Shown here in pieces: positions 6,991-10,863 of a stretch of DNA of 10,863 nucleotides (positions are counted from its first letter, which is position 1; each line of letters opens with the position of its first letter). The stretch is from Gemmatimonadota bacterium (GTDB taxonomy: Bacteria > Gemmatimonadota > Gemmatimonadetes > Gemmatimonadales > GWC2-71-9), in NCBI GenBank assembly GCA_003220905.1, contig QHTS01000123.1, forward strand, positions 1-10,863, read 5' to 3'. The translations under genes and the position numbers were made by a program. The notes below the pieces were generated by a model. The model worked only from the letters and a program-made list of their open reading frames with translations, was not told the origin of the DNA and did no database searches.

Positions 6991-8768
6991 CAGGGCAAGC
7001 CCTCGCGCCGCCGCCACGCCCACTCGACCGCGAACGCGGCGACCGCCACGACAAACAGCCACCACCGGTCCCGGAGGGCCACGGTCGTGAGCCGTCCTCC
7101 CGGCGTGCCGGATTGGGGCGCGAGCACCGGGACCGCCGGCCGCCATTCATCCGAGTACGTGTCCACCGCCACCACGCCGCGCTCGGTACCCCCGCCGTCG
7201 CTCGCCGCGTAGCGGTACACCCCCGGCGCGAGCCGCAGCTCGGCCCGACCGTTGGCATCAAACCGCAGGGTATCGACGCGTTGCACTTGGTCGGCCGCCA
7301 ACGAGATCACGACATCGCGCGGCTCGCCCCTTCCGGTCCAGCGCCAGAGAAGTGGCATGCCGTTCGGCACGTCGTACACAACCGGAGCAAGCCGCTCCCC
7401 GCTCCCTGCTCCCTGCTCCAACAACCAGTCCACCAGCGCCGCCACCAGAGCCCGATACGCCTCGCCGCTCGCACCACCCCGGAGCGCCCACCGGTAGAGT
7501 CCCCCGGCCGCGATCACCGCGCGGCGCGCTCCGGCGGGCGCGGACAGCGTCACCACCGGGCGCGGCGGGCCGCGCCGCGCGAGGCGCGCCGTCAGCGCGA
7601 CCGCGGTCGAGCTGTCGAGCGCGAGCTCCACCAGGGATGTGGTGGGCGGGAGCGAGTCCCACGCCACCCCGGCGAGCGCGCCCGCGAGGGGCGAAGGCCC
7701 GGGGGCAGCGGAGGGGGGTTGCACGTACCAGTCGCCGTCGAGGCGCCGCGTCGCGGGCCAAAGCAGCACGGCTCCCTTGGGGCTGAAGCGGCTGAACGTC
7801 GCTGGGTCGCCGGCCTCGATGACGAGCGCCGCGCCGGCCACCGCCCGCGCCACGTCACTCGGCGCCCGGCTCTCGAGCGTCGTCGCGTCGCGCCAGCGGG
7901 TTTCCCCGGGCTCGGCTTCGATGAAGGTCCGCACGGGCACGCGGGCCACGTCCTCGACCATGCGCGCGAGGAACCGCGTGTCCCAGTCCGGCGGGGAGGC
8001 GAGCAGCACGACGGACGGCTGGGGGCTCACCTCGAGCACGAAGCGGCGCGCGTCGTCGCGGGGTTCCTCGTCCCCCACCCCCTCCAGCCGCACCTCCACC
8101 GCCACCCAGCCGGGAAAGGGGAAACGGGAAACGGGAAACGTGAGGTCGGTGGACACAATTCCGCTATCGGGGAGGTTTACGACCCGTGATGCGATCCGTC
8201 GACCGGTGACGCTCGTCGACAGCACCGCCGTCCCTTTCCCGTTTCCCCTTTCCCGTTTCCCGGCCGTCCCGTAGCTCACCATGAGTCGTATTGTATCTCC
8301 CGCGCTCACCCGGCGCGGTCCGTCAACGGAGGCGACAAAGGCATCGAAGAACGGCGCCCGGGGGAGCACGACGAGCCGCGCCCGGCGGACCAGATCCGGC
8401 GGGAGGTCGGCGAGATCGGCGACAGCGCCGTCCGAGACGACCGTGACCGGCCCGCCGCGCGCGGCGGCCGCGTCGAGCGCCGGGGCGAGCCGGCTCGCGC
8501 CCTGCGTCGGCGGAAGCGTGTCGAACCCGGCGACGCGCTCGCCGAACCGCCAGATGACCCCTCCCTGGGCGAGCGCCCGAGCCGTATCGAGAGCGTCCCG
8601 CCAGCGACCGCCGTAGCCCACCATGCTGAGGGAGGCGTCGAGCAGTACGAGCGGGGGTGCGCCGCCGGCCTCTACGCGCGCGGCGGTGGGGTTCCACACG
8701 AGCAGGAGCAGCGCGCCGAGGGCGGCGGCGCGCAGCGCGGCCAGCCCGAGCGTCACGGGGCGACGCAC
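6990..8768 (-). CDS. Membrane-anchored VWA-domain protein, BatA-like
   Basis: Function unknown; 592 residues. One N-terminal membrane helix (about 7-25) leads into a von Willebrand A fold with an intact MIDAS: D44-A-S46-L-S48, probably T88, and SDG with D113. A beta-rich region follows (about 150-250). Next is a Rossmann-like segment (VVLLASPPDWDTRF, then ALVIEAGDPATF), and AAGGLYRWALRGG...DWLLEQ near 420-452, wording common in the amidotransferase-like half of bacterial BatA-type VWA proteins. Then comes a C-terminal beta domain, a second membrane helix (569-583) and an Arg-rich tail. This topology puts the bulk outside the cytoplasm. The GTG at 8768 is preferred because GGAGG lies exactly 7 bases upstream; GTG 8756 (GTGA overlap with hisA) is the alternative. 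The usual first helix of the BatA pair is absent. Heptamer arrays encode GKRERGNGKG, FPVSRFPFPG and EQGAGSG. Confidence 0.82.
   Translation of the reverse strand: MRRPVTLGLAALRAAALGALLLLVWNPTAARVEAGGAPPLVLLDASLSMVGYGGRWRDALDTARALAQGGVIWRFGERVAGFDTLPPTQGASRLAPALDAAAARGGPVTVVSDGAVADLADLPPDLVRRARLVVLPRAPFFDAFVASVDGPRRVSAGDTIRLMVSYGTAGKRERGNGKGTAVLSTSVTGRRIASRVVNLPDSGIVSTDLTFPVSRFPFPGWVAVEVRLEGVGDEEPRDDARRFVLEVSPQPSVVLLASPPDWDTRFLARMVEDVARVPVRTFIEAEPGETRWRDATTLESRAPSDVARAVAGAALVIEAGDPATFSRFSPKGAVLLWPATRRLDGDWYVQPPSAAPGPSPLAGALAGVAWDSLPPTTSLVELALDSSTAVALTARLARRGPPRPVVTLSAPAGARRAVIAAGGLYRWALRGGASGEAYRALVAALVDWLLEQGAGSGERLAPVVYDVPNGMPLLWRWTGRGEPRDVVISLAADQVQRVDTLRFDANGRAELRLAPGVYRYAASDGGGTERGVVAVDTYSDEWRPAVPVLAPQSGTPGGRLTTVALRDRWWLFVVAVAAFAVEWAWRRREGLP
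7393..7420 (-). repeat. GGGAGCA-type tandem heptamer array in VWA gene
   Basis: On the minus strand: TGGAGCA, GGGAGCA, GGGAGCG, GGGAGCG. It is nearly the same as the array at 2542-2569 in mazG, in opposite orientation, and encodes the same peptide EQGAGSG in an unrelated protein. Confidence 0.85.
8111..8139 (+). repeat. Left arm of GGGAAAC heptamer inverted repeat
   Basis: Four 7-bp units (GGGAAAG, then GGGAAAC three times) at 8112-8139. Bases 8111-8131 are a perfect 21-bp inverted match to 8235-8255. The arm encodes FPVSRFPFPG in the VWA protein. Confidence 0.88.
8231..8261 (-). repeat. Right arm of GGGAAAC heptamer inverted repeat
   Basis: Read on the minus strand, GGGAAAC and GGGAAAG alternate for four units (8261-8234), followed by GGA. 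The arm encodes GKRERGNGKG. About 90 bp of ordinary coding sequence separates it from the left arm. Confidence 0.88.
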
Positions 8769-9442
8769 GCGAGCGCCTCCGCCAGCGTGAACCGCCGCTC
8801 GTGGAGCGCGCGGCCCACGATCGCGCCCGCGAGCCCCGCGTCCGCGGCGTGTCGCAGGTCGGCGAGCCACGCGACTCCGCCGGACACGATCACGTCGAGG
8901 CCGAGCGCCGCGATGGCCCGCGCGCCGACCAGATCCGGCCCGGTGAGCGTTCCGTCGCGCGCCGCGTCGGTGTAGATCACCGTGCGTGCACCGAGCGACT
9001 GCACGCGTCGCGCGAGCTCGACTGGCGCCAGGTCGACCACGGTCGTCGACCCGCGGGCGGCCAGGCGGCCGTCCCGGGCGTCGATCCCGACGGCGAGCCG
9101 ATCGGCGCCGTGCCGCGCGAGGAGCCGCGCGACCAGTGCCGCGTCAGTCGCCGCCCCGGTGCCGATCACCACCCGGCTCGCCCCCCAGGCGAGCATCTCG
9201 GCGATCGCCACCTCGGTGCCGAGTGCGCCGCCCACCTGGACGAGGAGCCCCCCTCCCGCGCCCGCGAGGAACCGCTGCGCCAGCTCGCGGTTGTCGCCGG
9301 TTCCCAGTGCGCGATCGAGATCCACGAAGTGCACCCAGCGGGCCCCGTCGCGCGCGAACTGCCGCGCCACGGCGAGCGGGTCTGGAGAGGCGGAACGCGC
9401 GACGCGCCCGCCCTGGACGTCAACGGCGGGATAAAGCTCCAC
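8753..9442 (-). CDS. hisA: HisA-like isomerase (HisA/HisF TIM barrel), divergent
   Basis: HisA isomerises ProFAR to PRFAR in histidine synthesis. The 229-residue TIM barrel keeps the catalytic acids: D8 (PAVDVQGG) and D121 (VGIDARDG). YTDAARDGTLTGPD (157-170) and VSGGVAWLADL...GAIVGRAL with FTLAEAL are canonical, including the phosphate sites. Three usual features are altered. The RL-x-QGD loop after strand 1 is missing (GGRVARSASPDP instead), GGGIR reads GGALG (71-75), and the conserved GW after strand 5 reads GS (131-132). It is about 10-15 residues short, and no other his genes are near. The GTG at 9442 lies 14 bases after the M23 stop, with no Shine-Dalgarno site; it is chosen because D8 then falls at its usual position. 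It may be a true HisA with changed loops or a paralog with another substrate. Confidence 0.85.
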   Translation of the reverse strand: MELYPAVDVQGGRVARSASPDPLAVARQFARDGARWVHFVDLDRALGTGDNRELAQRFLAGAGGGLLVQVGGALGTEVAIAEMLAWGASRVVIGTGAATDAALVARLLARHGADRLAVGIDARDGRLAARGSTTVVDLAPVELARRVQSLGARTVIYTDAARDGTLTGPDLVGARAIAALGLDVIVSGGVAWLADLRHAADAGLAGAIVGRALHERRFTLAEALACVAP

Positions 9443-9456
9443 GATTGGGAAGGAAG

Positions 9457-10749
9457 CTAATCGCGCGCGGCGGTGATCGGGCGTGCGGTGGGGAGGGGTG
9501 GCGTCTTGGGCTCGAGCAGGACGAGTAGGCTGTCGCGCACGGCATCGAAGGCACCCGCGAGCTGCTTCGGCACCGGGGTCCCGGCGCCCATGTCTTTGCG
9601 CCGCGGGTTGGTGGGCCGGCCGTTCACCAGGAATTCGTAGTGCAGGTGCGGCCCGGTCGAGAGTCCCGTCGAGCCCACGTAGCCGATCGTTTCCCCCTGC
9701 GCCACGCGCTCACCCGTTCGGAGCCCGCGCGCGAACGCCGACAGGTGGCCGTACCGGGTGCGGATGCCGTTCAGGTGTCGCACGTCGATCACGTTGCCGT
9801 AGCCGCCGTCCTCGCGCCCGACCCGTGCGACGATCCCGTCCGCCGTCGCGCGCACCGGCGTCCCGTACGCCGCCGAGAAATCGACGCCCTCATGCGCCCG
9901 CCACAGGTGGAGGACCGGATGGTAGCGCGAGCCGAACCGGCTCGTGACCCGGCGGAACTGCAACGGCGCCCGCAGGAACGCGCGCCGCAGCGATCGGCCG
10001 CGCTCGTCGTAGAAGCCGGTCACGGGATCGCCCCCTCCCGAATCCTCGAAGTAGAACGCGTATTGGGGCGTGCGCGCCACGTCGACCCGCGCGGCCAGGA
10101 TCCGGCCGAAGCGCCGCTCCCCCTCGGACGACTCGAGGCGCTCGAGCAGCACGGTGAACCGGTCGCCCGGGCGGATGTCGCGCGAGAAGTCCACTTCCCA
10201 GTCGTACACGTCGGCGATCGCCCATGCGAGCTGGCGTCGCTCGGGCGCCGGCAGGAAGGAATCGGCCATCGCCTTGTCGAGCGCGTCGTACAGTGAGGAC
10301 TCGATCGCCGCCGTCACGCGCAGCCGCGTGATGGCCCACGGGATGGTCTCGATCGTCTCGACCCAGCCCGCATCGCCCGCTCCACGGACGACGGTGAGGC
10401 GCCGCTCGGGCGAAAGCCGTACCGTCACGCGACTCGCGAGGCTGTCGGTCTTCAGGCGGCGGAGCTCGAACTTGAGCCCGGGCCGGAGGCGGCGCACCGG
10501 CAGGCTCTTCGCGGCAGCGAGGAAGGCCGCGTAGTCGCGCCCCGTGACGCCGCCGCGCGCCAGCACGTCCGCCAGCGTCTCCCGCCGGCCGAGTGTCTCG
10601 GTGCGATCGGCGTAGGCCGCATCCACCAGAATGGGGAGCGCGGTGAGCGGCCGCCGCCAGGGCCACGCGTCGCGTGTCGCCCAGGCGAGGCCCCCGACGA
10701 CGAGCGCGCCGGCGACGGCGTAATGGCTCACGCGCCATGAGGCGGGCAT
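9457..10749 (-). CDS. M23 family (LytM-type) peptidoglycan metalloendopeptidase
   Basis: Zinc endopeptidase predicted to cut peptide cross-links of peptidoglycan in the periplasm; 430 residues from ATG 10749. An N-terminal signal anchor spans about 9-26. A LysM/OapA-like segment follows (ETLADVLARGGV... to RLRPGLKFELRR, 55-99), then a beta-rich region (about 105-265). The C-terminal M23 domain begins VTSRFGSRYHPVLHLWRAHEGVDF: zinc ligands H286 and D290, then H335 in YGHLS, and GPHLHYEF with catalytic H368 and ligand H370. This order matches MepM/ShyA-type DD-endopeptidases. All catalytic residues are present, so it should be active rather than an EnvC-like activator. The ATG overlaps the ftsZ stop (TGATG); a TTG one codon earlier is possible. 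Adjacency to ftsZ suggests a role in septal wall remodelling (inference). Confidence 0.93.
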   Translation of the reverse strand: MPASWRVSHYAVAGALVVGGLAWATRDAWPWRRPLTALPILVDAAYADRTETLGRRETLADVLARGGVTGRDYAAFLAAAKSLPVRRLRPGLKFELRRLKTDSLASRVTVRLSPERRLTVVRGAGDAGWVETIETIPWAITRLRVTAAIESSLYDALDKAMADSFLPAPERRQLAWAIADVYDWEVDFSRDIRPGDRFTVLLERLESSEGERRFGRILAARVDVARTPQYAFYFEDSGGGDPVTGFYDERGRSLRRAFLRAPLQFRRVTSRFGSRYHPVLHLWRAHEGVDFSAAYGTPVRATADGIVARVGREDGGYGNVIDVRHLNGIRTRYGHLSAFARGLRTGERVAQGETIGYVGSTGLSTGPHLHYEFLVNGRPTNPRRKDMGAGTPVPKQLAGAFDAVRDSLLVLLEPKTPPLPTARPITAARD

Positions 10750-10863
10750 CAATCCATCTGCCGCCGGATGAACGTCGGGATCTCGAGCTCGTTGAGCTCG
10801 GACGGGGTTGGTGGCGCGGCGCGCCGGGCGGGCTGCTCCCCGGGCTTCACGTACCCCGCGGGC
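10749..10863 (-). CDS. ftsZ: Cell division protein FtsZ, C-terminal tail only
   Basis: Only the last 37 codons before a TGA (10751-10749) are in the window. A Pro/Arg/Gly-rich disordered linker leads to ELEIPTFIRRQMD, which matches the conserved C-terminal peptide of FtsZ that binds FtsA, ZipA, SepF and other membrane tethers. The GTPase domain lies beyond the right edge. The call rests on this short peptide and on the downstream peptidoglycan hydrolase. The stop overlaps the M23 start. Confidence 0.88.
   Translation of the reverse strand, partial: PAGYVKPGEQPARRAAPPTPSELNELEIPTFIRRQMD

Noticed and set aside
6966..8189. Long plus-strand open frame opposite the VWA gene and ftsY
   Set aside because: Same compositional shadow pattern (Arg/Pro/His-rich), with no motif; the opposite strand has a coherent VWA protein.

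Overview
The window is a gene-dense, very GC-rich bacterial chromosome segment. It is almost entirely housekeeping genes, nearly all on the minus strand. The gene families, the BatA-like protein next to hisA, and dispersed heptamer repeats resemble genomes of Gemmatimonadota or similar deep-branching soil bacteria. That placement is inference from pattern recognition, not from a marker gene. No phage, transposase, CRISPR, rRNA or tRNA gene was seen.

Reading the minus strand from the right edge, the first block is a tightly packed run. It contains the C-terminal tail of ftsZ, an M23 LytM-type peptidoglycan endopeptidase, a divergent hisA, a membrane-anchored VWA protein of BatA type, a broken ftsY, recG, and then asnS. 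Most junctions are stop/start overlaps (TGATG, GTGA, or a 16-nt overlap), so these genes are probably one transcription unit. The exception is a 98-nt gap before asnS that holds a long imperfect hairpin. The run joins cell division (FtsZ, M23), membrane protein targeting (FtsY), replication-fork rescue (RecG) and tRNA charging (AsnRS).

Next comes mazG, the only clear plus-strand gene. It converges on asnS and diverges from alr. The alr-mazG gap has two face-to-face sigma70-like promoters that share one palindromic -10 box. alr is followed by deoB with an overlapping TTGA stop/start, and deoB runs off the left edge.

Two things stand out. First, tandem 7-bp repeats (units such as GGGAGCA, GGGAAAC, GGAACGC and GGGATGC) occur at six places. 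They lie in protein loops of mazG and the VWA gene, and in the recG-asnS gap. Some are arranged as inverted pairs, so they look like one family of small dispersed elements. Second, ftsY, which is normally essential, carries a 1-base frameshift and an in-frame loss of roughly 100 codons that removes the GTPase G3 and G4 motifs. This is either a decayed copy or an assembly error. I found no convincing new multi-gene system.
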